Below are positions 45,868 through 56,709 of a DNA stretch of 64,000 nucleotides, piece by piece. Made by a program: the position numbers and the translations under genes. Under the pieces are notes generated by a model. It saw only the letters and a list, made by a program, of their open reading frames with translations, had not been told where the DNA came from and did not search any database. Position 1 is the first letter of the stretch, and every line of letters begins with the position of its first letter. The stretch comes from Chelonoidis abingdonii (Eukaryota > Chordata > Testudines > Testudinidae): the NCBI RefSeq assembly GCF_003597395.2, contig NC_133778.1, positions 17,766,445 through 17,830,444 on the forward strand, in the 5' to 3' direction.

Positions 45868-46218
45868 GGTTCCAGCCCTGAGAAAGGGGAGGGGGGGGAG
45901 TCAAACTATAAAATGGGGACATTAATACATATGGAAGAGTAGCATCTGGTACTTTTAAATGTTTGTAAAATGTATTCGGCCTTAACACTGCAAAGACTTA
46001 ACACATATGCTGAACTTTATGCACTGAGAATAGTCGCAATCAAGTCAATGGAGCGACTGACAGAGCATGAGTTTAGCACAGGCATAAGTCTTTGTAGGAT
46101 TAGGGCTGAATACATTTGACAAACATTTAAAATGATCAGATACTACTTTCCCATATATAATAATGTCACTATTTTATAGCTTGACTTCCCGCCCCCCTCA
46201 TTTCCCAGGGTTGGAACA
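45868..46218. mobile_element. ~350-bp palindromic foldback element
   Basis: The left arm from GGTTCCAGCCCTGAG (45868) through ACTATAAAATGGGGACATTA, TTTAAATGTTTGTAAAATGT and GCAAAGACTTAACACATATG is mirrored by the right arm ending CCAGGGTTGGAAC (46205-46217). The centre is AGTCGC (46032-46037) ... GCGACT (46053-46058). The arms are of the order of 80% identical by eye. No coding capacity. It is probably a MITE or foldback element, and it lies about 350 bp upstream (minus strand) of the exon acceptor. Confidence 0.8.
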
Positions 46219-46229
46219 TGAGAAGCACT

Positions 46230-47795
46230 GTCTACATAGCTATTTTTGAAGCACTAGCGCAAGACCTGCTAGTCCGAGTCTATGGAACTCTTCTAAAACA
46301 GTTTTTCTGTAACGTATCATATGACAAATGCAGATGACGTGGCAGAATAAAGGTTTTATTGGCACTTATTTGAGACGCGTGTCTAATGGCTTTGCAGTAA
46401 TACAGTCACCCCAAACTCATACGAACAAAACGTTAATATTAAGGCACATATCATATATTCTCTTATCCTGCAACCTTAACTCTTCCATTTTGTGTGTATG
46501 CAAAACAATAAAGATGCTAATCACATAAGCACATGGACCATGCATAGGTGTGCCAGGGCACAGTGTAAGGAATCTTCACCCTCGATACATGCTAAAGACT
46601 GTATTTGGCACCTTTTCTTTAGGAAATTACAGAGTCAACCCAAATTCACCTGCAGGTTTCAGCAATAAGATTCAACAGGGAAATATAAGCTAAAGATGCT
46701 TTTGAAAGAAGAATTACTCTTTAATAAAGGCAGACTTCAGCAATGTGCCCTATTTTATCCATAACATATAAACAATAAGCATAGCTTTTGAGGGTGAAAG
46801 AATCCTGATTTTTCTCTCTAGCAACACATTTAAAGAGAATCTTGCTTTTTAAGGCCCAAGTCCCCCTCTTTATATTGGGAGAGAACTTAGAGCTGTGCCA
46901 CTGTAACATAAAACAGTATCACTCACTCTGGAGTAATGTGAGATGAATATGATGCCTTCTCCAATGCTCATGCAACAGTTCTGAATTTCAACTTGGCTCC
47001 TGACAATTATGTGAATATATGAACCACATTCAAACTCACCAGATGAATTCAATCAGTGCTGTGCAAATATCGCATACATAATCTATTAGTTTACCCCAAA
47101 GAAACTGAAGCATTGAATTCAGACAGAATGAAGTCATCAGTAATAAAAAAAAGAAACCGATAAGGCAATATTAAAAAAATCCACAATTTTCCGACATTTG
47201 CAGGGAAGATCATATGTTGCCTGTAAACCATTCTCCCATCTGCCTATAAATACATAATTAAAAAATATGGGTTTGATCAGATAGCAGTTCTCAAGTAGGA
47301 GAACAGTAGAAGAATACTAATTCAAATGCTCAGAATGCATGTCTGCTTATGCTGAAAAGAAGCCTGACCTTACAGAAGAAATATAAAAACAATATCCCAA
47401 TCAAAGTCAATTTATATTAAATAAACCCATTAGAAATACTCATTTAGGCTTCTGAGCGCAGAAGACAGAACCATTGCAAGAGCCCAACATACAGTGTGGT
47501 GCTCACACCCTGAAAGAGCTAAAAATGACCACAGACTTTGCCACTTACACAATTTAGTGCCTAGCTAATTTCATTGATTTAGCTTCTCACACAGTAAGCT
47601 CTTCACACAGTCACACAGTACACCTGATCAAACACATTCACACACAAAAATTAAGACGGCTACAGAGTTGTCACCTGTCAAGAAAAGATTTCAAGTGAAC
47701 CACCCATTCTATACAAAGCCAGAAGACTCTGTAGCAGATTTCAGAATGATTTTAATGAATTTAATGCGATTGACTCAGAAGTGGCTGAGGTTGGC
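46230..47795. other. intronic sequence, nothing recognised
   Basis: Apparently unique; no minus-strand exon with splice sites was recognised. Confidence 0.35.
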
Positions 47796-47796
47796 A

Positions 47797-48560
47797 TGAA
47801 TCACAGAATCATTGAAATGTAGGCCTAGAAGGAGTCCCCCTGCACTGAGGCAGAATCAACTAAGCCCAGGCCCATCCCGGACAAGCTCTTCTTAAATACC
47901 TCCAAGGATGGGGCTTCCACAACCTCCCTTGGAAGCTTATTCCAGACTTAACTGCTTGAAAGCTTTTTCTAATATCTAACCTAGATCTCCCTTGCCACAG
48001 ATTAAGCCCATTACTTCTTGTCCTACCTTCAGTGGAAATGGAGAACAATTGATCTCTGTCCACTTTATAACCATCCTTAATATTTTGAAGACTCTAATTA
48101 GCTTCCCCCACAGTCATCTTTGCTTAGAATTTGAATGGGGATATGTTAAGGTGTGTGTGTGTGTTTAGAAAGGTTGATAGGTTGCTTAAGACTAAACATG
48201 CCCAGTATAAAACCTTTCCTTGTAGGTCAGGCTTCCTAACCTTTTAACATTTTTGTTGGTCTCCTCTGGACTCTCTCCAATTTGCCCACATTTTTTCTAA
48301 AGTGTGGTGCCCAAAACTGACCACAGTACTCCAGATGAGGCCTTCCCACGGTCGAGCAGAGCAGGACAATTACCGCTGATGTCTTACATACACACATCCC
48401 AGGATGATATTAGCCTTTTTCACAACTGCATCACATTGCTGCCTCTCATTCAATTCCTGATCCATTATAACCCCCAGATCCTTTTCAGCAGTACTACCAC
48501 CTAGCCAGTTATTCCCCATGTTGTAGTTGTGCATTTGACTTTCCTCTCCTAGTACTTGGG
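47797..48560 (-). pseudogene. CR1 LINE 3' region, antisense, with a 55-bp insertion
   Basis: It begins with the reversed CR1 3' end (ATCACAGAATCATTGAAATG). It then carries antisense coding text of the CR1 C-terminus (for example CTTAAATACCTCCAAGGATG, CCCCCAGATCCTTTTCAGCA). It is older and more divergent than the CR1 at 16985. The segment 48127-48181 is foreign to CR1 and is flanked by a 7-bp duplication. Confidence 0.85.
48129..48180 (+). repeat. 52-bp insert, copy of 49935-49986
   Basis: The text ATTTGAATGGGGATATGTTA, a (GT)7 run, then TTAGAAAGGTTGATAG agrees with 49935-49986 at 50 of 52 positions, same orientation. TTGCTTA is duplicated on both sides (48120-48126 and 48182-48188). Confidence 0.9.
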
Positions 48561-48569
48561 TTATTTGGA

Positions 48570-48835
48570 CTTTTGTTACCCTGGAAGAGCACTGTGACAG
48601 TCACCCAGCTGGAGAGTTGAGGAGAGTCAGTAAACTCTGGCCACAGCTCTTAGGGGAGGGTGCTAGAAAGAGGATCTGCACCCCAAGAGTGTGCCTAGAG
48701 CCTCCAAGATAGGGACAGTGCGTGGACTCTGTTCAGATTCCAGAGCCCTAAGACACCTGGGGATTTAGTGGCTGGACCCCCTCACAGCAGTCTGAGTGGC
48801 CAAGAGGGGGCGCTCGACTAGATTTGAGTCTCTGC
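48570..48835. repeat. GC-rich block, possible retroelement leader fragment
   Basis: The text (GAAGAGCACTGTGACAGTCA, CCAAGAGGGGGCGCTCGACT) stands out from the A/T-rich surroundings and resembles a turtle LTR-element fragment I recall. No ends could be defined. Confidence 0.3.
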
Positions 48836-49786
48836 ACACTGCAAAATTACAAACAAATGTAGCACATAAGGACTCAGCTGAATCATTTAAAGACATACAC
48901 ATATCTTTCTAAAAGGCAATGAACGTTTGGTTTCTATTTGGTTTCCTAAATGCATTAATATTGCAAAGCTTTTCTTTTCGGCCACTTACCTCAGGAGCTC
49001 ATTTTCCCCAGTTGACTGGCAGCCTATAAGCAACTTGTGGTTACATTTTTAATTTTTTTTTTCAACAATTATGAAAAATGAATACTTGCTGAAGTTATCA
49101 TTCACAAATGAATAAAATACAAAACGAATCTCATGTTGATTCAAAAGAATGGGCTGAATCTTCCATTCACTACCTATTATAACACAAAACTAATTATATC
49201 ATAGCTTCTGAAAAGAACTTATTGCCTTGAGCATACATATAGAATATAAAGAAACATAATACACCACACTGCAGATTAGTACTGTTAATCTATGGTACCT
49301 CTCATTTAAGAAGTCAAGACCAAAGCATTTCAAAGGATACAATATGGTGCCAGCATTTATCTCCCTACACTGAAATGTTATGTTGTTTATCAAAGTGTTT
49401 TAGCAACCTCAATAATAAGGGGGAAGAGAAAAAATGGTTGAAAAAATGAGAAAAAGAAAATCCATAGTCAGAACATAATTCTACAATATTTCAACGTCCA
49501 TCTTTGTCAGCCACTGAGAGAAAGAGTTTAGGAAGAAATGAGCTTTTGTTATTGACATCTGCACTTGAGTAAATGAATGATATTCCAATAAAAGGCTTGT
49601 CAGAAAAATTCTCATTGACAATTCCAGAACCTGCAAGATAATAAAAGTAGTACCCTAAAGGTCCATAGAGACACAACTCAAGTTTTAGGAATATACATCA
49701 GGCACTGACAACCAAATCTGGGAAATATAAATCTTGAACGTTTTGAGCTATGGAAATTCCTTGAGCTTGATGGACTCTGCAGCACT

Positions 49787-49813
49787 TACCTTCCTGCTCA
49801 GAGCAGGAAGGTA
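49787..49813. repeat. perfect 27-nt hairpin (13-bp arms, 1-nt centre)
   Basis: TACCTTCCTGCTC, A, GAGCAGGAAGGTA: the arms are exact reverse complements. The loop of one base makes it a cruciform-type palindrome rather than an RNA stem. Confidence 0.9.
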
Positions 49814-52377
49814 CCTTGAGTGTATGTAATTACAGACTTCAGCAGTAGAAAAGGGGCCACAGCAGGATGCTTCATTTGGCAACTGTGAAATGCTTGTCAG
49901 ATCCTGTGAACAGAGTCTATGGTTCCGCCTAATCATTTGAATGGGGATATGTTAAGGTGTGTGTGTGTGTATAGACAGGTTGATAGACAAGTAGCAGATA
50001 GATACAGAGAAGTACACACCACTCTATATCAGAAACGTGCACAAATACATCTCAAGCTGCATGCCTACACAGATAATTAGAGACAAAACCAAATCAGAGA
50101 GAACTTCCTTTATAAGTTTAAGTCTACATACTAAAATTTCTGATGAGCATCCTTGAGTCATAATTTGCTCTACAATTCCTAAAGAAAAAGTCATAAAAGT
50201 TACTCAGCTGCACATATGTTGTCACCTTTCAACTCTGCAGAGCAACATAAAAGCACTACAACCACTTATGTCCAAAAGGTCAAAGACTCCTAAAGCAGCA
50301 CATGACCATCATTTGTCTGGATGTAAATTGAGCCCTACTGACCTTATAACATCATTGCTGACCCTTTGACATTAGGAGTTTAGTGGATAGAAGGCAGATA
50401 ATATTCTTAGGCTCCTGTGGATTAATTTTTTTTTTAAAGTTTTCTTTCTTTCCTATTCTTGCCAAGGCAATTAGCTGTATAATTAACCTTTTCCTGCTCA
50501 AATCAGCTGACAGTGTGTCACAGGAACCTCGCAGAATTATCTGAAGACTGAGACTGTTTATAAAGCATCTCTCTGTGACTGGACATGAAGCATCTATTTA
50601 TTGTCCCCTCCTTTCTGGTGACATGCAGCACCTTTTCCTATTTGTGGTGGCAGATGGCCCAGCCACTCAGGCGAGGACCATCTCTTCACTCAGGGGTACA
50701 TTCTGTCTCCATTCCTGTTCCTTTTACAACCTGTAGCTGGCTATCACCTGTCACATGAAAATGGGAAGTCAGCCTCCTTTTGCCTTAGAAAAACAAAGCT
50801 GGCATATCAAAGGGTTAACCTCATCATGAGCTGGTATAAAAGAGAGAGATGTATGTAATTCCAATTAAAACAGGTTATTTGTGATCAAATGGGAGGGAAA
50901 GACAATTTTTCAACATTTTTTGAGCATAACAAGCACGTATTCTTTGTGATAGAAAGTGATTGTTTTGTTGTGCTCAGTTTATTATGCCTGTTAGGGGAAA
51001 GCAATCATCAGATTTTAATTAATAAAAAAAAAGGTGGCTTACGGTTCAGTCTAGTTAATGGTAATGCCTGAGTTTCTGGCATGTGAACAGTTTACTTCTG
51101 TCTTGTTGATCTGAGATGTGAATGTGTCTCAGAAGGGTTAGGAAGAGCAGATAGATTAGGGACTCGGGTGCTGACTACAACTGAACTCTTCATAAACAAT
51201 ACACAGTAAAAATAATGAAAAACAGACTTCCCTGGTATTGTCAGTAGCCTCTAGACAATGCAACAGTTTCTGGTTTCTTCGGTAAAGATGATATCAATTA
51301 TGTGTTTTATCCATTGTGATAAAGTCACGTGCTAGGCATAATTGAGGGCCTTCTCGCTGAGGTAATTTCTTTTGGATTTATAAGGCAAAGTATTTAAATT
51401 GCCCTTTTTTTTGGCACTTTGTATTACAACAGGGTTTTGTTATTTTATTTTACTGAAGAAAAACAGCTGGCATATTTGCAATGTATAGGTCATACCAACA
51501 CAGAGTGCATGTTTTAAACCCTCTCACTCCATTTACAGCAGCTTTAACAATTCAACAAAGCAAATGCTGAATGTTAAATCATTGCAAGGAAATACAGTTA
51601 CATTTCTTAATGGCTATCACACCTGTATGTAATTGGCAACTAGGTTTTTATTTGCACACTACTGCTTTTCGGCACTTGAGTTTATTAACCTTTTTTTAAA
51701 AAGGCAGAAAAATTAAATAAAACACCTTGAAGACTTCTAGGAAGGGGCCCCCTAGCAGGCCACTTACTACAAAAAACAAAAGCAGGATGGATACTGGGTG
51801 ACAGTACACTGCAGCATTAATTTCAGAGCTCCCATATGAAGTATGAGATGGAGAATCTGAGAACCCAATCATAGTGAACAATGCAATCCACATCCTAAAA
51901 TATATTTTGCTGAAAACAGCAAACCCAGAGCTGACTTTATCTATTATGTCAAAGAAAGCACCTTGCCAAGTTCTTCACAAGGGACTACATTCTGCTCTGT
52001 TACACACGTGCAAACCCATGCTACCTGTAGAGCATCAGGAACTAATTCACTATGTGGATTCTTTCTACAATACCTGGCCTAAGTAGAAAACACTGTACAT
52101 TTAAAATGTTACCAGTGAAGTTCCCTAGACTTAAAATTACAATTCACTGAGTTTGTAACCCCGTCGAAGAAATAACATACTCCTCTCTTCTTTAAAAAAA
52201 ATTATTTACCCTGCCCAAAATGTCGGGACAGGGGAGGGGAAGATAGATCATATGGTCAAAATGTATCCTCATTATAAAGTGGTTTTTTTAATGGATGATC
52301 ACTACTGGGATAACATTAATCTAGTATTAGGACTTTTACGGGAAAAAAAATACAAATGTAATTTATCTCTTTAACTG

Positions 52378-52600
52378 TCAGCTGCATTTCTAGAGCTTTA
52401 AAGTCTGTAGCTTCCAGGGGCCTTTTGTCTTTCTGCCATGGCAGGAATATCTTGGACAGCTGTAAGAGCTTTGTAAGCTATCTTTCTCAAAATCCATTAG
52501 CTAATTCAAGGAACCTAATTAGAGCTGCCATTTTGATGGAGCATACTGAATGCTTAGTACAAACTAGTAACACCATCAATGTTTATTAAAAATCACAAGA
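52378..52600. promoter_or_regulatory. possible conserved non-coding block
   Basis: Repeat-free, stop-rich text with motifs such as TCAGCTGCATTTCTAGAGC, CCATTAGCTAATTCAAGG and CCTAATTAGAGCTGCC (homeodomain-like cores). Candidate only; composition-based inference. Confidence 0.22.
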
Positions 52601-53558
52601 ACCAAAGCCCTCAGTTCCATATAAATATTATTAATGGACGAATACACAGTACTTATTAAAACACTCATGGTGTTAAATATCTATACAAATATATCTACAC
52701 TAAAACCACACACACGATCAGATGGAAAAAATATATTCACAAACACTGAAAAATGGAAGTAAAACCTAAGGACTATTTTATATAAACTGTTGAAAACTAA
52801 AGTTGCCTCCTTTGGCGATATCCATATGTGCATTAAAGAAAGCAAAGCAGGCTAAGAATTATCTATTTCTCATGTTTTTACTGAGCGGCATGCTGATAAT
52901 TTGGAAAGAATTTTATGCTTCCCTCAAGAATGTTCCCCAGCTGGAGCCATTTTATAGCTTCTCTTACATCAACCACTCCAATCGTCACACTGTGCAGACA
53001 TTTACACATATTCCAACATTGCACTGGTTAGGGCATCCAAAAATTTAAAAGGAATTTGCACTGTTGAGCTGTAACTGAATTTTGCTGCTGACAGCAACGA
53101 AAATGGTAAAGGGAGCCAACAAATAAAGACATCTGGAGTAATGCTCTCCTACGCTTCACTGTATAACAAGCCAAATATAATGAAAGAACAAATCTGGACT
53201 ATTGAGACAGTAGTGGATCTACGGCCCACTCCTAAGAACATCAGAGATCTAATTAGGTTAGGATGTACTCGCATACACCTTGCTGTGTAAATAAAGATGT
53301 TATTTGGAAACTTCATGGCCTTGTTTTCAATTCAGAACCCTGACAATCTGAAATACAGAAGAGCTGATATTACTTGTTACTCTTTCCAATTTGATGCGCC
53401 TCTTCACACACATCTAATTTTGTTTAGATTCTACCTTTATGTACAACCAAACACGTGAGAAGAGGAAGTCACATTTTCTATAGAAAGACAATAGATATTC
53501 TTAAGCTACCAGCATGTGTAAGGTGAAAAGTGTAAACCTTACCAGGGAGAATATAATA

Positions 53559-53697
53559 CACCTCAACCCCAATATAACATTGTCCTCAGGAGCCAAAAAA
53601 TTTTCCTGCATTATATCGAACTTGCTTTGATCCACAGGAGTGTGCAGCCCCGCGCCCCCAGAGCACTGCTTTACTGCATTATATCAGGGTAGAGGTG
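53559..53697. mobile_element. Tc1/mariner-type MITE (copy 2, 139 bp)
   Basis: The ends CACCTCAACCCCAATATAAC and ATTATATCAGGGTAGAGGTG are inverted repeats, with TA outside both. The internal order (AGGAGCCAAAAAATTTTCC, then GAACTTGCTTTGATCCACAG) is the reverse of the copy at 36355-36698, so the two lie in opposite orientation. Confidence 0.9.
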
Positions 53698-53699
53698 TA

Positions 53700-54905
53700 T
53701 TCTAACTACATTACAAAAAGGAATAGTGTAAATAGCAAATGAAATAGCTTTTAATGTATTTCATTAGCTGTCAGTGCAATGTGTGGCAAGATAAAACCAT
53801 ACTACGTAGTATCCAAGCATGCTAGAATAGCCTTTAAGAAACATGGGGCTTCTTATTAGAGATGCATTTACAGGAAATGTTTGGAACATCCCAGGTCTGA
53901 TATAATGAGCCAAAATTCATTCATCTTAAATATATCACTGAAATGATACAAGAGGGTTTTTAATATAGATGCAACATGGATGTTCAAAATTACACTTAAT
54001 AAATAAGGTGGGCTTAAAAGAGTTACTTCCTTGGGGAAGCTGCAGGTCAAGGGACTAAAATCTCTATTGAAACACATTAACTCTGCCATGGGTGGTGCAG
54101 CAAGACAAATTGATTTTAGCTGTCAAAATGTCATGGTCACATTTACAAGCTCTGGCTCACATGAATGCATTCTCACAGGTGTGCACATGATAGACAAAGG
54201 GCTATGTCTGCAACTGAGGCACAAACAGATTTTACACATGCAAGATCTAAACACTGTCTCTCGTGTGCACAAAAGCTAGTGTGCAAAGTTGCACATGCAT
54301 GTTTTCTAGAAGCATCTTAGTTCACATCAACAAAGACTGACATATCTCAGGGAATAAAATACACTTTATGGTAAATTCTGTAATTTAAAAAGGGCATGAC
54401 TGGAACTGCATTTTGGCCAAATATTTCAAACCTGGAGGCCCTAATGTTTGACGTGCACTGAAGGTTTGCAAATTTGGCTTCCACCTTTCCCCCTCATTTA
54501 TGTATAGAGTACGAAGGCGGCTCTGCCATTTCTGGGCATTCCTGTCCGGACTACTCCTTCCATGTCCTTTATGTTCAAGTCCCAAAAGTTTTCCCTCTCC
54601 AAGTACTGTTTGATGGAGGGATTATTTTGGTTGGCCCCTTTTATGTGTTCCTCTACCTGCCCAATGGCACATCTGCCCTGGCAGATGTTCTAGCTTCATT
54701 CTTATATATAGTTATTATGACAATGTTAAATTAAACCAGGCAGTCAAAAATGTATAAAGTACAATTGGACCCCACCACAGAGTTTGGCTCTGGATTCAGA
54801 CCCCATTCCAAATTTCCCCAAAAAGTTAAAGGTGTTTGCATTGGTATGACGCACTGTAGAGAAAGAAACAAGCAAAACATTCTGGCTTTGAGTTGGAACT
54901 TACTC
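53700..54905. other. intronic sequence, nothing recognised
   Basis: No supported exon or repeat boundary. An 86-codon open frame at 54474-54734 shows no family I recognise. Confidence 0.35.
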
Positions 54906-54909
54906 CAAA

Positions 54910-55065
54910 GCTGTGGTGGGCAACCAGCAGCCCTCAGGTCGCATGCGTTCCATCTGCTGGCTGGCCGTGAGACATTTTGTTTACACTGACCATCTGCAGG
55001 TACAGCTCTCAGTGGCCGTGGTTTGCTGTTCCCAGCCAATGGGTGCTGCAGGAAGCGACAGCTAG
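54910..55065 (+). mobile_element. truncated hAT-like element (5' end)
   Basis: The start CTGTGGTGGGCAACCAGCAG and the following CTGGCTGGCCGTGAGACATT, TTGTTTACACTGACCATCTG and CCCAGCCAATGGGTGCTGCA match the order of a common turtle hAT element. The 3' half and right terminal repeat are missing. Confidence 0.65.
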
Positions 55066-55079
55066 CATTTCCCTGTATG

Positions 55080-55450
55080 TTTCAATGGGTCTTCCTCCTC
55101 CTTCTACTGAGTTTCGTCCTTAACCCTCTCCTCTTCTCCACTTACATCTGATCACACCGCTTCAGTGACCATGCTTGGGGATATGACTTAGACATCTATC
55201 TTTCCATACATGACTTGTTTTTCTCCCCTCCTTCTTGCACCTTAGCTTGTCTTTCTGACATCTCCTGGATGCCTTGCAGGCTAGGACGCCAGCCTCATCC
55301 ATCCATTTGTTAGCTTCTCCCACCAACTCTTCCCCTTCCCCTAGGCTGGCCTGACACATAAAGCCTTCTCTAGTGTGTGAAGTGACTACCTCTCTGCCAT
55401 CAAATCCACCTTTGAGACCCATCTTTCCAGAGATGCTCATAAGGCAGTCA
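55080..55450 (+). pseudogene. L2-clade LINE remnant (reverse transcriptase to 3' end)
   Basis: In shifting frames the plus strand gives family-like text: PLLFSTYI (near 55127), a stretch in place of the YADD box that is decayed (GYDLDIYLS near 55180), ACLSDIS (near 55245) and the C-terminal LSAIKSTFETHLSRDAHKA (55389-55445). Large parts between motifs are deleted. Confidence 0.5.
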
Positions 55451-55620
55451 GTTGGTTAATAATGGATAGATTGTGGGGCAGATGGGGATAGTAGACACAT
55501 TCTTTATCTTTCTCAACAATTTTAAAATGCTAATGGCTATAATGCATACTTCATTAACAACAACTTCATCAAAAATTAATACTGTCAAGTCAAACACTTA
55601 AAAGTTAGAAAATGTTCTTC

Positions 55621-55727
55621 AAGATCTGAAGAAAAGCACTGTGTAAAGTTTCTCTCTTTCAAAAGAGAGAAACAAAAGTTGGTCCAACAAAAGAGAAATT
55701 CTCCCCCTCTGCCCTTGTCTCTCTACT
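55621..55727. repeat. palindromic amniote repeat, partial copy 3 of 3
   Basis: Right half of the family at 12266-12502 and 37303-37518: AGATCTGAAGAAAAGCACTG, AAGTTGGTCCAACAAAAGAG, CCCTTGTCTCTCTACTGAG. The left arm is missing. Confidence 0.6.
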
Positions 55728-55948
55728 GAGTATGCAAGAACTGCAAATTTTCTAAGGCTTATAACTTGGCCAAACTGGAGTGGATTTTCCTGGGCAAAAG
55801 GCACACCACTGAGACTAGACTGACTCCCCTTCCAAATTCCAAGCCCGTATATCAAAGTATAGAGGCACTACAGTTTACTCAACGAAACAAGATTTTTTTT
55901 AAATATGGGTAAAACAATATATTTTCCCCTAATCTCATTGTGAAAATA

Positions 55949-56353
55949 GTGACAGACTGAAAGAGCTCAATCTCTTTAGTTTAACAAAGAGAAGGTTAAG
56001 GGGTGACTTGATTACAGTGTATAAGTATCAACATGGGAAACAAATATTTAACAATGGACTCTTCAATCTGGCAGAGACAGATATAACAATCCAATAGCTG
56101 GAAGTTGAAGCTGGACAAATTTAAACCGAAAATAAGGTGGAAATTTTTGGCAGTAAGGGTAATTAATCATTGGAACAATTTACCAGGGATTATGGTGGAT
56201 TCTTCATCACTTTTGACAATTTTTAAAATCAAGACTGGATGCTCTTCTAAAAAGACACATGCTAGGAATTATTTTGGGGAACTTCTATGGCCTGTGTTAT
56301 AGAGGTTGTCAGACTATATTACGATCACAATGATTCCTTCTGGCCTTGGAATC
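55949..56353 (+). repeat. L3/CR1-type LINE 3' end
   Basis: In the plus orientation: LNLFSLTKRRLRGDLITVYK-like text (about 55971-56026), then the open stretch 56105-56302 with LDKFKPKIRWKFLAVRVINH and WNNLPGIMVDSSS. Its 3' end reads CTTCTGGCCTTGGAATC. Same family as 7962-8765; not interrupted. Confidence 0.75.
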
Positions 56354-56619
56354 AGTGAAAACAGATACATTATTTTAGCTTTCCAAAAAAATTCAGCCTG
56401 AGGCAGACACCCAACATGGGAAATCTGAATCTGAATGGTTAAAAGTTCAGCAAAGTTATAAGCAAGTGAGAATAGGATCTTATAATGGAAAGTGTCACAA
56501 CCAGTTCTGCTTATAAGAAGAGTGGAATATATTTGACTGTATGATACTTCTTCCACTCTTCATATGTGAGCTGTCTTCGGAAATTGTATGCTTCTTGTAG
56601 CAGGAACAGAGTCATCATA

Positions 56620-56700
56620 TGTTTTTGTATAACATCTAGCACCGTGGAAACCCATCTGACCTTTCAGCACAACCACAATATAAATATTACATAACAACAA
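56620..56700 (+). repeat. MIR/L2-like amniote SINE tail, copy 2 of 4
   Basis: TGTATAACATCTAGCACCGT, GGAAACCCATCTGACCTTTC and ACCACAATATAAATATTAC are in the order of the family, with A/T-rich tail AACAACAACAA. Confidence 0.5.
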
Positions 56701-56709
56701 CAAATTGGA

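Larger units (their letters stand above)
48850..53558. other. intronic sequence, mostly unique
   Basis: No exon was recognised. It holds the source of the templated insert (49935-49986), a perfect 13+1+13 palindrome (49787-49813) and two stretches that could be conserved non-coding DNA (50430-50640 and 52378-52600). Confidence 0.4.
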
